The notes: generated by a model not told the origin, from the letters alone. 64,000 bases of DNA from Candidatus Zixiibacteriota bacterium (GCA_022571845.1 JACZXB010000001.1:1-64000), one strand, 5' to 3'; numbered from the stretch's first letter, positions 28,458 to 37,718 are shown. Numbers and translations are program-made.

Positions 28458-28919
28458 GTGACACTCGATAATAATAAAGGAACCGTTCTGATCGTTGATG
28501 ATGAAGAGATGGTTCTGACCAGTCTCAGTACACTTTTGTTCCTTGAAACCGACTACGAGGTAAAGACCTTTGTCTCTGCCAAAAAAGCTGTAGAATATCT
28601 GGAATCCAACGCTGTCGATCTAATTATATCAGATTTCCTGATGCCCGAAATGAGTGGGTTGGAGTTCTTGACCAAAGCAAAGTCTTTTCGCCCCGAAGTG
28701 CCTCGAATAATTTTGACAGGTTTTGCTGATAAAGAGAATGCCATAAAGCTAATTAACGAAATAGGCTTGTTTCAATATATAGAGAAACCCTGGGATAATG
28801 GAGATTTGCTATTAATAGTCCGCAATGCTCTTGAAAAACGCCGGCTACTTGCAAAATTGCTTGATAGAGTAAAAGAAATAGAAGGTATCCGGCAAGCAGT
28901 CCTGGAAGCATTTATTTAA
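28458..28919 (+). CDS. Stand-alone response regulator receiver protein
   Basis: 153 residues from GTG at 28458, preceded by a purine-rich GAGGAGAGAG. It is a single CheY-like receiver domain: acidic pair in LIVDDEE, phospho-acceptor Asp in IISDFLMPEMSG, Thr in ILTGFAD, and Lys in IEKPWDNGDLL. A short helical tail (about 125-153) has no recognised output domain. It probably receives phosphate from the PAS kinase at 23327 and acts by protein contact; the target is unknown. Confidence 0.88.
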   Translation: MTLDNNKGTVLIVDDEEMVLTSLSTLLFLETDYEVKTFVSAKKAVEYLESNAVDLIISDFLMPEMSGLEFLTKAKSFRPEVPRIILTGFADKENAIKLINEIGLFQYIEKPWDNGDLLLIVRNALEKRRLLAKLLDRVKEIEGIRQAVLEAFI

Positions 28920-29099
28920 TTCGTAGAATATCAGCCGTTCACAACGCAAATACTGCCTTTCACAGAATAATTTTCGTCAGACCAGTTTTTATCGAAACAA
29001 TTCTCCAATGTCAGCGTAAAAGCCAATAATACAAAACGATTAAGATCTTGTGTATAATTGAAAGTATGCCTAGACAAAATTAGAATGGGTCGGAGGCTT

Positions 29100-31739
29100 A
29101 TGAACATTCAGTTGAATAAAACGTATCCAGTCGCTTCATTATTAATCTTTTGTTTTTTGTTCTCATTACAGTTAAATGCGACCACTCCGGATGAAACTCC
29201 CAGAAAGCACACCAGAGCTGTAAAATTTAATTCTTATGAACTGAAATTAGACGGCAAGTTAGATGATGCCGTATGGAAAAATGCCATATTTGTATCTGAT
29301 TTTCTGCAGAAAGAGCCGGATCAGGGAGCTAGTCCGACTGTAAAGACTGAAGTAGCCATTGTCTATGATGAAAAGGCAATCTATATCGGTGCCCGGATGT
29401 ATTGTGAAAATCCCGGAGCTCTGCGAATGCATCTGGACAGGCACGATGTTCAAAACCAATCAGAGCAATTAATCGTGGCACTTGATACCTATCTTGACCG
29501 CCGGACGGCCTATGTTTTCGGCGTAAATACGGCCGGAGTCAGGTTCGATCGCTATCATTACGAAGATTCTGAAAGCACCAGAGATTTTTCGTTCGACCCG
29601 GTCTGGAATGCCAAGACAGCGGTAGATGAAAAGGGATGGACAGCTGAAATGCGCATCCCGTTTTCGCAGCTTCGCTTTAACTCCATTGATAAACAAGTCT
29701 GGGGCGTCAATTTTAATCGCTGGATTCCGGCCAAAAATGAAGACATTTACTGGATATACACTCCGCGCGACGAAACTGGCTATGCCTCTCGATTCGGAAA
29801 CCTTGAGGGTATAGAAAAGATTAAGCCTTCGAGAAGAATCGAAGTGCTGCCTTATGCCGCCAGCGATGGCAGAATGCTTGATGGTGTTAATCCGAGTAAT
29901 CCCTTTAGTGACGGCAGTGACTTAGGCTACCGCCTTGGCGCTGATGCCAAGATGGGCCTGGGTCCGAGCTTGACACTGAACGCTACTTTTAATCCCGATT
30001 TTGGTCAGGTTGAGGCGGACCCCGCAGAAGTAAACCTCAGTGCATTCGAGACTTTTTTTAGTGAACGAAGGCCGTTTTTCACCGAGGGCAGGCAGCTTTT
30101 TTCCGCCAACGGTCCCAGATACTTTTATTCCAGAAGAATCGGCGGATCTCCCCATGGTTTTGCCTCGGGTGATTTCGTTGACAGTCCAATTAACACTTCA
30201 ATATTGAATGCCACAAAAGTTACCGGCCGGTTGAAATCGGGACTTTCAATAGGAGCCTTAGGGGCAGTTACTGAGCGCGAATACGCTACGAGTTATGATA
30301 CTGCTACCGGTATAAATACTACCACAGAAATAGAACCGATGACTCTCTGGGGGGTAACCAGAGTCATGCAGGAGATAGGCAAAAATGAATCCACAGCTGG
30401 AATCATTTTGACGGGAGTTAAAAGAGACCTTGATGACAGCGATCCGCTGGCAGAGTCGCTGCATAAGCAGGCTATCTCAGGCGGTGGAGATTTCCTCTGG
30501 CGTTTCGGAGGGGGCGGCATGTATCAGTTAAGAGGATTCACCGGATTCAGCCACGTTACAGGTACTAAAGAATCTATATTAAACACTCAGCAAAAATCGG
30601 CCAGATATTTTCAGAGGCCGGATGCGGACTATGTCTCGATTGATTCAAATCGCACCAGCCTGACTGGTTTTACTTCCCAGGTCGAAATCAGAAAACGGAG
30701 CGGCAAGCACTGGCTGTGGGGACTTGGAGCAGGCTCAGAATCTCCGGATTTTGAGTTGAATGATATGGGGACACTTTCAAGTGCAGATGATATCGACAGC
30801 TGGGTCTGGCTTAATTATCGGGAAACTCAACCTGGTAATCTGTTTAGAAATTACCAATTAGAAGTCAGCGCCAGTACCGGCTGGAATCACGGCGGTATCA
30901 GGACTTTCTCAAATATTAGCTTTTATAGTAATGCTACCTGGCACAATTTTATGAACACCTGGTTAAGTCTTAATTTTCAACTGGGCGGTCAAAGCGACAA
31001 CCGCACGCGTGGCGGTCCGCTAATGTGGTTTGAAAGAGGCTGGTCCCTTAACGCTGGAATAAATTCCAATTGGGCCTCAACTACCAGATATAATGTAGGT
31101 GGCACCTATGCTGTCGATGAATTGGACGGGTATTATTATTCAATAAATGGAAGTCTTACGACTCGAGTTGGAACGCGCTGGGAATTTTCTTTGTCTCCAA
31201 GATATGTACGAGAAGATCAGCCACGTCAGTGGGTCACGCTCAGCGACCAGAACGGCGGACCGACGGAGACATTCGGCAAGCGTTATGCATTCTCCAGAAT
31301 TAAGAAAAGTACACTGAGTATGCAGATTCGGATGAATTATTTCTTCACTCCGGACTTGAGTCTTGAAGTTTACGCTGAGCCGTTTGCATCAGCCGGTGAT
31401 TATTATCAACACGGTGAATTAACGGCGGCCAGAACAACTGATATCAGGTTATATGATAACATTGATTACAACTCAAATGGTGAACTCGAAGTAACCGATG
31501 GCGGTCAGACTTTTTTAATACTGGATGATGATTTTGGATTTCGATCATTTCGAAGTAATGCTGTGCTGCGTTGGAGATTTAATCCGGGCAGTACCATCTA
31601 TCTGGTCTGGCAGAGAAATCTAAGTGCCAGCAGAGACCCCGGTCAGACTGTTAAAGCAGGTTCGTTGTTTGATTCTTTTGGAACAGCAGGCACAGATTTT
31701 CTGGCACTTAAAATTGCCTACTGGATTCCGATTTCTTAA
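29100..31739 (+). CDS. CBM9-like / DUF5916 outer-membrane protein
   Basis: About 879 residues from ATG at 29100, which has GGAGG close upstream; the frame extends 14 codons further to a TTG with no ribosome-binding site. Signal peptide about 1-28. The N-terminal domain (about 35-230) is a CBM9-like beta-sandwich (LKLDGKLDDAVWKNA, then GWTAEMRIPFSQLRF). The rest is DUF5916, with FNPDFGQVEADPAEVNLS and FETFFSERRPFFTEG, and a long series of amphipathic strands fitting an outer-membrane beta-barrel. Family function is not established. Its stop overlaps that of the convergent DUF2238 gene in TTAA. Confidence 0.85.
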   Translation: MNIQLNKTYPVASLLIFCFLFSLQLNATTPDETPRKHTRAVKFNSYELKLDGKLDDAVWKNAIFVSDFLQKEPDQGASPTVKTEVAIVYDEKAIYIGARMYCENPGALRMHLDRHDVQNQSEQLIVALDTYLDRRTAYVFGVNTAGVRFDRYHYEDSESTRDFSFDPVWNAKTAVDEKGWTAEMRIPFSQLRFNSIDKQVWGVNFNRWIPAKNEDIYWIYTPRDETGYASRFGNLEGIEKIKPSRRIEVLPYAASDGRMLDGVNPSNPFSDGSDLGYRLGADAKMGLGPSLTLNATFNPDFGQVEADPAEVNLSAFETFFSERRPFFTEGRQLFSANGPRYFYSRRIGGSPHGFASGDFVDSPINTSILNATKVTGRLKSGLSIGALGAVTEREYATSYDTATGINTTTEIEPMTLWGVTRVMQEIGKNESTAGIILTGVKRDLDDSDPLAESLHKQAISGGGDFLWRFGGGGMYQLRGFTGFSHVTGTKESILNTQQKSARYFQRPDADYVSIDSNRTSLTGFTSQVEIRKRSGKHWLWGLGAGSESPDFELNDMGTLSSADDIDSWVWLNYRETQPGNLFRNYQLEVSASTGWNHGGIRTFSNISFYSNATWHNFMNTWLSLNFQLGGQSDNRTRGGPLMWFERGWSLNAGINSNWASTTRYNVGGTYAVDELDGYYYSINGSLTTRVGTRWEFSLSPRYVREDQPRQWVTLSDQNGGPTETFGKRYAFSRIKKSTLSMQIRMNYFFTPDLSLEVYAEPFASAGDYYQHGELTAARTTDIRLYDNIDYNSNGELEVTDGGQTFLILDDDFGFRSFRSNAVLRWRFNPGSTIYLVWQRNLSASRDPGQTVKAGSLFDSFGTAGTDFLALKIAYWIPIS

Positions 31740-32482
31740 TCGGTGTTGTTCGACTCAGATTTCTCTTGCTCCCGCATCTCGCGGAGTTTTACTTCGCCCA
31801 GAGGAGTGTTGTCTTTAACTTTTAATGAAGCCGCAAACTCCCGACTAAAGTCTTTCTGATAATATCTATTAAATCCGACCACAATAATCATTCCCAACAC
31901 AGCGCCAAAAGTAGCCAATCCCATATCTTTATGAGCGTCCCAAATATCACCTTGAGTTCCGAGATAGGCCATGCCCAATTCACCACCTACAATTTCAGCT
32001 GCTCCCCATTCAATCAGCTCGTATAACATAGATAAAGACATTACTAACTCTACCGGCAGATAATAACTCCAGGCGCCTTTGGCGCCGGCCACTCTCATAA
32101 ATACTTCACGCATAGGATAGGCTATCAAAAATCCAAACAAGAAGTGCACCAGTCGGTCAAAGTGATTTCTCGTAAACCCGAAAATATCATTGATAGAAAA
32201 ACCAAGCGCGCCGGTCCAGCTTTCATAAGGGACATCGGCATAGGTATAATGCGAACCGATGGTGTGCAGACTCAAAAAAATAAATATGAGAGTATAAGAG
32301 AGGCTGCTTAGCCGGAAAGTGTGACGACAGGAAATAAAATAGACTATTGCCAGAACTGTCAGAATATTTTCCAGCACCCAATCTGAAAAATGCCAGGGTT
32401 GGTAGGCCCAGGCCAGCCACCAGAGGGTAAAGAAAATCAATAATTTGGTTCTATATTCGATCTTTTTTGAAGAGGATGACAT
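31736..32482 (-). CDS. DUF2238 (YjdF-like) membrane protein
   Basis: About 248 residues from ATG at 32482, which has AGGAG 6 nt upstream; the frame extends 7 codons further to a TTG. It has six or more hydrophobic segments and the family motifs HTIGSHYTYADVP, RNHFDRLVHFLFGFLIAYP and YLGTQGDIWDAHKDM. The conserved His/Asp residues suggest metal binding within the membrane, but no activity is established for the family. A charged cytoplasmic tail (about 215-248) ends it. It is convergent with the DUF5916 gene. Confidence 0.85.
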   Translation of the reverse strand: MSSSSKKIEYRTKLLIFFTLWWLAWAYQPWHFSDWVLENILTVLAIVYFISCRHTFRLSSLSYTLIFIFLSLHTIGSHYTYADVPYESWTGALGFSINDIFGFTRNHFDRLVHFLFGFLIAYPMREVFMRVAGAKGAWSYYLPVELVMSLSMLYELIEWGAAEIVGGELGMAYLGTQGDIWDAHKDMGLATFGAVLGMIIVVGFNRYYQKDFSREFAASLKVKDNTPLGEVKLREMREQEKSESNNTD

Positions 32483-32574
32483 TAAAGCTCCTTTTCTTTT
32501 CAAGAAGCTGACTCAAGTCAGTCTTATTGACAACAAAAAGTTGATTTTCCAGTGAAAAAAAGTAATTTGCAGTT

Positions 32575-33279
32575 ATGACGCTTAACAAAGTTATACTGCT
32601 GCTCAGTGGTGGTCTTGATTCTGCCACAACTGCTGCCATAGCCAATGAAGAAGGATGCCTTATAACTGCGCTTAGTTTTGACTATGGCCAGCGCCATAGA
32701 ATCGAAATTGAGGCCGCTAAAAAAGTTGCCAGGCATCTGGATTTGAATAAGCATATGATATTGAATATCGACTTAAAGCAAATCGGCGGCTCGGCCTTGA
32801 CAGATGCAATCGACGTCCCCAAACAAAGAAGCGCTGAACAAATAAAAGAGGGCATTCCCATAACTTATGTCCCGGCCAGAAATACAATATTTTTGTCATA
32901 TGCTCTGGCGGTGGCAGAAGCAGAAGAAGCATCCAGCATTTACATTGGCGCCAATGCTCTCGACTATTCCGGTTACCCCGATTGCCGTCCGGAATTTATC
33001 GAAGCCTTTGAAAAGCTGGCCAACCTGGCCACTAAAACCGGAGTAGAGGGCTCGAAGATTCAGATAAAAGCTCCGTTAATTGATTTATCAAAAGCCGAAA
33101 TCATAAAAAGAGGCACTGAGCTTGGCCTGGATTATTCTCTCACATTCAGCTGCTATGACCCGGTCAGAGAGAGCCTTGCCTGCGGACAATGTGATAGTTG
33201 TATTCTGAGAATGAAAGGCTTTGCAGAAGCCGGTCTGCCCGACCCAACCCGTTACTCTTCGACGGTGATAGGGAAATAG
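32575..33279 (+). CDS. queC: 7-cyano-7-deazaguanine synthase
   Basis: 234 residues. QueC makes preQ0 from 7-carboxy-7-deazaguanine, ATP and ammonia in the cytoplasm, on the way to queuosine in tRNA. The ATP-pyrophosphatase P-loop SGGLDS is at 11-16. The zinc-binding Cys set near the end is [17 protein letters not shown]. Length is normal for the family. queE follows after 1 nt and queF lies convergent beyond it, so the preQ0-to-preQ1 branch is grouped here. No queD or folE is in the window. Confidence 0.96.
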   Translation: MTLNKVILLLSGGLDSATTAAIANEEGCLITALSFDYGQRHRIEIEAAKKVARHLDLNKHMILNIDLKQIGGSALTDAIDVPKQRSAEQIKEGIPITYVPARNTIFLSYALAVAEAEEASSIYIGANALDYSGYPDCRPEFIEAFEKLANLATKTGVEGSKIQIKAPLIDLSKAEIIKRGTELGLDYSLTFSCYDPVRESLACGQCDSCILRMKGFAEAGLPDPTRYSSTVIGK

Positions 33280-33280
33280 A

Positions 33281-34048
33281 ATGAATAAAATCTCAACCGT
33301 AAAATATGAGCCAAAAATAAAAAGCTGGCCCAAAGAATTTGGAGATAAACTGCCGCTTAACGAAGCATTCGTATCTTTTCAGGGGGAGGGGCGTTTTATT
33401 GGTCATCCGGCTCTGTTTTTGAGATTCAATTACTGCAATTTGGGCTGCTCCTGGTGCGATACCCGTTTTACCTGGGATTCTGATATTATCGAAAAAGACC
33501 AGATGTTATCTGTAAATGAGATTACAGAGCTATCTGCAAAACTTCTCAAGAGCTCGAATTTGGAGCCAGCTAACGTTCATGTCGTACTGACCGGCGGGGA
33601 ACCGATGCTGCATCAGGACAGGCTACCTGAATTGATAGGTCAAATGCGAAGGCGGGGATTTAACTTTTTTGAAATTGAGACCAATGGCATGTTCTCACCC
33701 TCTCAAGATATGATTGGTTCAATCGACTGGTGGAATTGCTCTCCTAAGCTGTCTAACAATGGTTTAGCTCAAACAGTTAATGTAGTCCCTGATGCAATAA
33801 GATCGATTTATGCTACAGGCAAAGCAGATTTCAAGTTTGTCATCGACTCGCCAGAGGACATAGCAGAAATCAAAGAATATTATCTGCCATTGATTGCTGC
33901 AGAGTCGATTATTTTGATGCCCGAAGGATTTACCCGCAGCAGGCAGATAAGTAAAATGCCCATCGTCAATCAACTGGCAATGCAGAACGGCTACAGATTC
34001 AGCCCCCGTCTGCAAATACTGATCTGGGGCAATGAACGTAAAAAATAG
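33281..34048 (+). CDS. queE: 7-carboxy-7-deazaguanine synthase (radical SAM)
   Basis: 255 residues. QueE is the radical SAM enzyme that rearranges 6-carboxytetrahydropterin into 7-carboxy-7-deazaguanine, the step before QueC. The cluster-binding Cys are C52-x3-C56-x2-C59 (CNLGCSWC). The upstream substrate motif FVSFQGEGRFIGHP and the SAM motif LTGGEPMLH are present. The insert between the cluster motif and TGGEP is longer than in the smallest QueE forms. It is co-transcribed with queC. Confidence 0.95.
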   Translation: MNKISTVKYEPKIKSWPKEFGDKLPLNEAFVSFQGEGRFIGHPALFLRFNYCNLGCSWCDTRFTWDSDIIEKDQMLSVNEITELSAKLLKSSNLEPANVHVVLTGGEPMLHQDRLPELIGQMRRRGFNFFEIETNGMFSPSQDMIGSIDWWNCSPKLSNNGLAQTVNVVPDAIRSIYATGKADFKFVIDSPEDIAEIKEYYLPLIAAESIILMPEGFTRSRQISKMPIVNQLAMQNGYRFSPRLQILIWGNERKK

Positions 34049-34053
34049 AAATG

Positions 34054-34458
34054 TTAAGACTTCTTCTTACGGCTGGAATATTCTCTGATAACCGTCGTCT
34101 GAATGCCGCCGCGGGCATTAAACTTACCTTCGAGCTTTAATCTTCTCGGCTTAATCGCTTTAATAATGTCTTCTGCTACTTTATTAACTACATTTTCGTG
34201 AAAGATTCCTTTGTTGCGGTAGGCCAATAGATACTCTTTGAGGCTCTTGAGTTCCAGGCAGACTTTATTGGGGATATAAGTAAGTGTCAGAACCGCAAAA
34301 TCGGGCAGACCTGTCTTGGGGCAGATGCAGGTAAACTCAGGAATGCTCATGACTATCTCAAACTCTTTGTCAGAATAAACATTCTCAAATGAATCAAGCG
34401 GGGGAGTTTTCCAACCGCGAATTTCTCTCTGCAATCCTTTATATGTTTTCTTTGCCAT
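34054..34458 (-). CDS. queF: NADPH-dependent 7-cyano-7-deazaguanine reductase
   Basis: 134 residues, the short unimodular QueF type. It reduces preQ0 to preQ1 with NADPH. The thioimide-forming Cys is in TCICPKTGLPDF (about C46, with Asp53 near). The family helix motif reads LELKSLKEYLLAYRN and the substrate motif FHENVVN. It is convergent with queC-queE with 5 nt between stops. Cytoplasmic tunnelling-fold enzyme. Confidence 0.95.
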   Translation of the reverse strand: MAKKTYKGLQREIRGWKTPPLDSFENVYSDKEFEIVMSIPEFTCICPKTGLPDFAVLTLTYIPNKVCLELKSLKEYLLAYRNKGIFHENVVNKVAEDIIKAIKPRRLKLEGKFNARGGIQTTVIREYSSRKKKS

Positions 34459-34558
34459 ATTCTTATATTATCCTTTCAGGTAGTTATTATATGAAAAGGG
34501 TCAGCGATTGAAAACCAATAATCTAAGAATGCTTTGCTAAAAGGGGAACTAGCAGAAA

Positions 34559-35038
34559 ATGAATTATAAAGAATTACCCGGGGACACTCGTGTCTGGATT
34601 TATCAGTCTGACCGCAAATTATCAGACAGCGAAATTGAAGCTATAAAAGAACAGGGCGACAACTTCATAGATGGTTGGGCAGCCCATGGAGAAAAGTTAC
34701 AGGCCGCGTTTGAAGTTCTGCATAGCCAGTTTCTAATTATTTTCGCAGATGAAGAACAAGCCGAAGCCAGCGGCTGTTCGATAGACCGCTCGCTACACTT
34801 TATTAAGAATCTTGAACAAGAGTATTCTATCTCGCTCTTAAACCGCACTCTAATCACCTACAAAGTTGACGATGAGATAGTCACTCTGCCACAGGAAGAA
34901 TTCGTTGAACTGGTAGCACAGGGGACGCTCAGCAAAGATACTATCGTATTCAATAACTTAGTGACGACCAAACAAGACCTTGAAACGAAATGGCAAGTGC
35001 CGCTGAAAGAAAGCTGGCAAATGGACTTGATTAGCTAA
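34559..35038 (+). CDS. Conserved protein of unknown function (Bacteroidetes-type)
   Basis: 159 residues, soluble, no signal peptide. Conserved stretches are LPGDTRVWIYQSDRKLSDSE, WAAHGEKLQAAFEV, ASGCSIDRSLHFIKNLE and KDTIVFNNLVTTKQDL. Relatives in FCB bacteria are often labelled 'ABC transporter ATPase' with no support: no Walker motifs are present here either. AGGGGA lies 13 nt before the ATG. Function unknown. Confidence 0.75.
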   Translation: MNYKELPGDTRVWIYQSDRKLSDSEIEAIKEQGDNFIDGWAAHGEKLQAAFEVLHSQFLIIFADEEQAEASGCSIDRSLHFIKNLEQEYSISLLNRTLITYKVDDEIVTLPQEEFVELVAQGTLSKDTIVFNNLVTTKQDLETKWQVPLKESWQMDLIS

Positions 35039-35045
35039 CTTTTGC

Positions 35046-35074
35046 TTGACACTCAAATTAAAGGTGTCTATATT
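35046..35074 (+). promoter_or_regulatory. Consensus sigma-70 promoter giving a probable leaderless transcript
   Basis: TTGACA (35046-35051) and TATATT (35069-35074) with a 17-nt spacer. The expected start site falls at about 35081, at the ATG of the next gene (35082), which has no Shine-Dalgarno. Confidence 0.7.
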
Positions 35075-35081
35075 TAAAATT

Positions 35082-36476
35082 ATGAAACGATTAGTCTTGA
35101 TGACTATTTTCGTCCTCTTTGCTTTCGTACAACTCGGTTTATATCAAGAGGCTTTCGGGCAGAGCAGCGCAATCTACCTTAGCAATTTTGAATCCGGCTA
35201 CGGTACCTCTACTGATACGGTAGGTACCGGCAGAAAAATTGTCTGGACGATGGCTATGCGAAATAACAGCGGCGAAACGATGATTGGTCACACCAACGGC
35301 TTTGGCATTTATTCCCCTTCGGGTGCTTCCTGGACTCCTCCCGTCATAGATACGCTCGATATTGCCCCAAGTACCGGTTTCGGCTGGTCTGACAGATTGG
35401 ATCTTATTGTTCAGTTAGTACATGCAACAACAGGCTCAGGAGTTGATACAGTCGCTATAGGAGGTGCCGCTATTTGGGGGCCGGGCTTTGAAGATGGCTT
35501 TGACGCCGATGCGTTTACAATAACGATTCCCCTACCTGGTATAGATTCCATTTTTGATGGCGGTACAATTTGTATTGATTCCACCGCATATCAAGGAGGA
35601 ATCAATCAATGGATTTGGGCCACCGAATTCGGCGAAATAATAGTTCCAGATTGGAGTGGCCCGCACTGCTACACTATTGTTTCAACAGGAAATAATGCGC
35701 CTACAATAACTTCATGTGTGGCAAGTCTTGATTTTGATCATTGTCCACTTGCTCAGTACTTGTTTTTTGCCATTGACCCTGAAAACGATACTCCAATCGT
35801 ATATACATTGCTCAGCGGGCCTGGTTCAATCGATTCCCTGTCAGGTCTCTGGAGTTATCAGCCGTCAATAGCCGATGTTGGGGCAGCTCTATCTATTGAA
35901 GTAGTAGCCAATGACCCGACCGGATCGAATCTAAGCGCATACCCTTGTATTACCGCACTAAATTTTACCAATATTGCACCTATTTTAACGGTCGGCTGTA
36001 ACAGCACTGTTTCAATTTCCGCGGGCAGCACGGCAGAAATAGATTTTGACGCTGATGGTGGAGACTGTGATCCATTGAGCTATTTTGTGAGTTCGGTCAG
36101 TCCCGCTCCGTTTGGGTCTTATAGCATTAATAGTTCTACCGGACTCTTAACGTTCAGCAGCGATACTGTAAATGACAATGGTAATACATACTCCTTTACT
36201 ATCGGTGTAACAGATAATATTGTTATTGCCTATTGCAGTGCCGATGTTGATGTCTCTTGTTGTCTGGGAATAGCCGGCGACGTAAATAATGACGGTGATG
36301 ATGCTACAATATTGGATTTGACTTATTTGGTTGATTTTATTTTTCGTGCGGGACCGTCGGCAGTTTGTGATGATGAGGCCGACGTGAACAGTGACGATAA
36401 TCCCTCAAACATCTTAGACCTTACCTATTTGGTCGATTTCATTTTCAGAGGCGGACCGGCACCAAATCCGTGTTAA
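35082..36476 (+). CDS. Secreted beta-domain protein with C-terminal dockerin-like repeats
   Basis: About 464 residues from ATG at 35082. An earlier in-frame TTG (35046) is the -35 hexamer of the promoter, so it cannot be the start of this transcript. Signal peptide about 1-27 (ending EAFGQ). An N-terminal beta region (about 28-215) is followed by two cadherin/Ig-like domains (NNAPTITSC..., then NIAPILTVGC... with DNGNTYSFTIGVTDN). After SCCLGIAGDV come two dockerin-like repeats (NNDGDD and NSDDN loops, each with ILDLTYLVDFIFR). Exported and probably displayed on the surface; function unknown. Confidence 0.8.
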   Translation: MKRLVLMTIFVLFAFVQLGLYQEAFGQSSAIYLSNFESGYGTSTDTVGTGRKIVWTMAMRNNSGETMIGHTNGFGIYSPSGASWTPPVIDTLDIAPSTGFGWSDRLDLIVQLVHATTGSGVDTVAIGGAAIWGPGFEDGFDADAFTITIPLPGIDSIFDGGTICIDSTAYQGGINQWIWATEFGEIIVPDWSGPHCYTIVSTGNNAPTITSCVASLDFDHCPLAQYLFFAIDPENDTPIVYTLLSGPGSIDSLSGLWSYQPSIADVGAALSIEVVANDPTGSNLSAYPCITALNFTNIAPILTVGCNSTVSISAGSTAEIDFDADGGDCDPLSYFVSSVSPAPFGSYSINSSTGLLTFSSDTVNDNGNTYSFTIGVTDNIVIAYCSADVDVSCCLGIAGDVNNDGDDATILDLTYLVDFIFRAGPSAVCDDEADVNSDDNPSNILDLTYLVDFIFRGGPAPNPC

Positions 36477-36478
36477 TC

Positions 36479-37492
36479 TCACTTCCTGAGCGAATGATTT
36501 AAGTTTATCGCCGACGCAAAAAGTAACGCTGCTACGGCCTGATGGGCGATGGCAAGTCCCAGCGGCATAACATATATCAGAGTTAAAACTCCCAGCAGGA
36601 ACTGAAACGCTGCCAGAGCGGCGATGACTTTAACAGCATGCGACTGTTTTGAACTCAGCGGCAGCTTTCGGGCATAAAGCCAGATTCCGGCGGCGCTGAA
36701 TAAAATAAGCCAGCCAAAAGTCCGGTGCAAAAACTGAACCGTAACATGGTTATCCAAGAGATTCAGCCAGAGAGGTTCCAGCATAAACATTCTTGGAGGA
36801 ACCAGATGACCGGCCATCAGCGGAAAGGTGTTATAGCCCAGCCCGGCATTTAATCCGGCCACTATAGCGCCATAGAAAATCTGCAGCGAGATTAGTATTG
36901 TGAATCCGAGAGCAATTTGGCGCAGCCGCGGCTGGACAGTTTCTGCTGCTTCACCGCGTATCAAATTCAAGGCCTGCCACAGCGTCGCTCCCAGTAAGGC
37001 CATGGCCAATAACAAATGTGCCGCCAGCCGGTAGTGGCTGACCTGTGGTATGTCAATCAGGCCGCTTTGCACCATATACCAGCCAAGTACGCCTTGTGCC
37101 ACCAGAAGAATAAAAAGCGCCAGCATTTTGAGATTGAAGCTTGAACTGAGCCGCTTTCTGATGGAAAAAAACAGCCAGGGCAGAAGCATGAATAAGCCTA
37201 TCAGGCGGCCAAACATCCGATGCCCGTATTCCCAGAAGAAAATCGACTTAAATTCCGAAAGTGTTATATTGTAGTTAAGTTTTTGATATTCTGGGTACTG
37301 CTTGTACATTTCGAAAACTTTGTTCCAGTCAGCTTCGTTGGTAGGGGGGATTATGCCCATTAAAGGTCGCCAGTCGACCATCGAGAGGCCGGATTCGGTC
37401 AAACGGGTAATACCGCCTATCATAATAGTCCCGAATATCATAAGAACGATAACCAGCAGCCAGATGATTATGGGTCTGTCGTTATTTTGCAT
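36479..37492 (-). CDS. ctaA: Heme A synthase (COX15/CtaA)
   Basis: 337 residues with eight predicted membrane segments. It oxidises the C8 methyl of heme O to make heme A for aa3-type oxidases. Family motifs are MIGGITRLTESGLSMVDWRP and EYGHRMFGRLIG. Four conserved His positions appear in EYGHR, VSHYRLAAH, QFLHRTFGW and AIAHQAVAA. No other cytochrome oxidase gene is in the window. It is the last clearly chromosomal gene before the foreign-looking 37.5-53.6 kb region. Confidence 0.93.
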   Translation of the reverse strand: MQNNDRPIIIWLLVIVLMIFGTIMIGGITRLTESGLSMVDWRPLMGIIPPTNEADWNKVFEMYKQYPEYQKLNYNITLSEFKSIFFWEYGHRMFGRLIGLFMLLPWLFFSIRKRLSSSFNLKMLALFILLVAQGVLGWYMVQSGLIDIPQVSHYRLAAHLLLAMALLGATLWQALNLIRGEAAETVQPRLRQIALGFTILISLQIFYGAIVAGLNAGLGYNTFPLMAGHLVPPRMFMLEPLWLNLLDNHVTVQFLHRTFGWLILFSAAGIWLYARKLPLSSKQSHAVKVIAALAAFQFLLGVLTLIYVMPLGLAIAHQAVAALLFASAINLNHSLRK

Positions 37493-37546
37493 GGTGCATA
37501 TTACAAAACTAATTGTTTATGCGAAACCAGGACTTTAATTGATCAA

Positions 37547-37559
37547 ATGCCGGAAGTCG
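37547..37559 (+). repeat. Direct repeat copy 1 (ATGCCGGAAGTCG), possible insertion-site remnant
   Basis: Matches 12 of 13 bases of the tRNA-Leu 3'-end sequence at 53564. With flanks it shares 17 of 19 bases with copy 2 at 43261-43279 (AATGCCGGARGTCGWGGTT). Copies 1 and 2 bracket the chaperone/usher locus. Confidence 0.45.
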
Positions 37560-37677
37560 TGGTTTGACTCAGACTTTAGCAAAGAGCTTATGGTCAGGAG
37601 ACAGTATCGCATTAATTCCCCTTAACAGACTTTAGGAATCGTTGTCGGCTTCGGGTTGAGAGCTGCCTCTGCGGGGT

Positions 37678-37718
37678 AAAATAGGAGCTTCGAGTTTCGA
37701 GTATAAAGTTCCTATTTT
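37678..37718 (+). other. Strong hairpin in the leader region
   Basis: AAAATAGGAGCTT (37678-37690) pairs with AAGTTCCTATTTT (37706-37718): 13 bp with one G-U pair and a 15-nt loop. A T6 run follows 8 nt later. It could be a terminator, a bidirectional insulator for the locus, or part of a regulatory RNA. Confidence 0.55.

Noticed and set aside
31702-31717. A second sigma-54 site (TGGCAC...TTGCC)
   Set aside because: The GG and GC doublets are 11 nt apart instead of 10, and it lies inside the DUF5916 gene.
34559-35038. 'ABC transporter ATPase' label used for this family
   Set aside because: No Walker A, Walker B or signature motif is present in the 159 residues.
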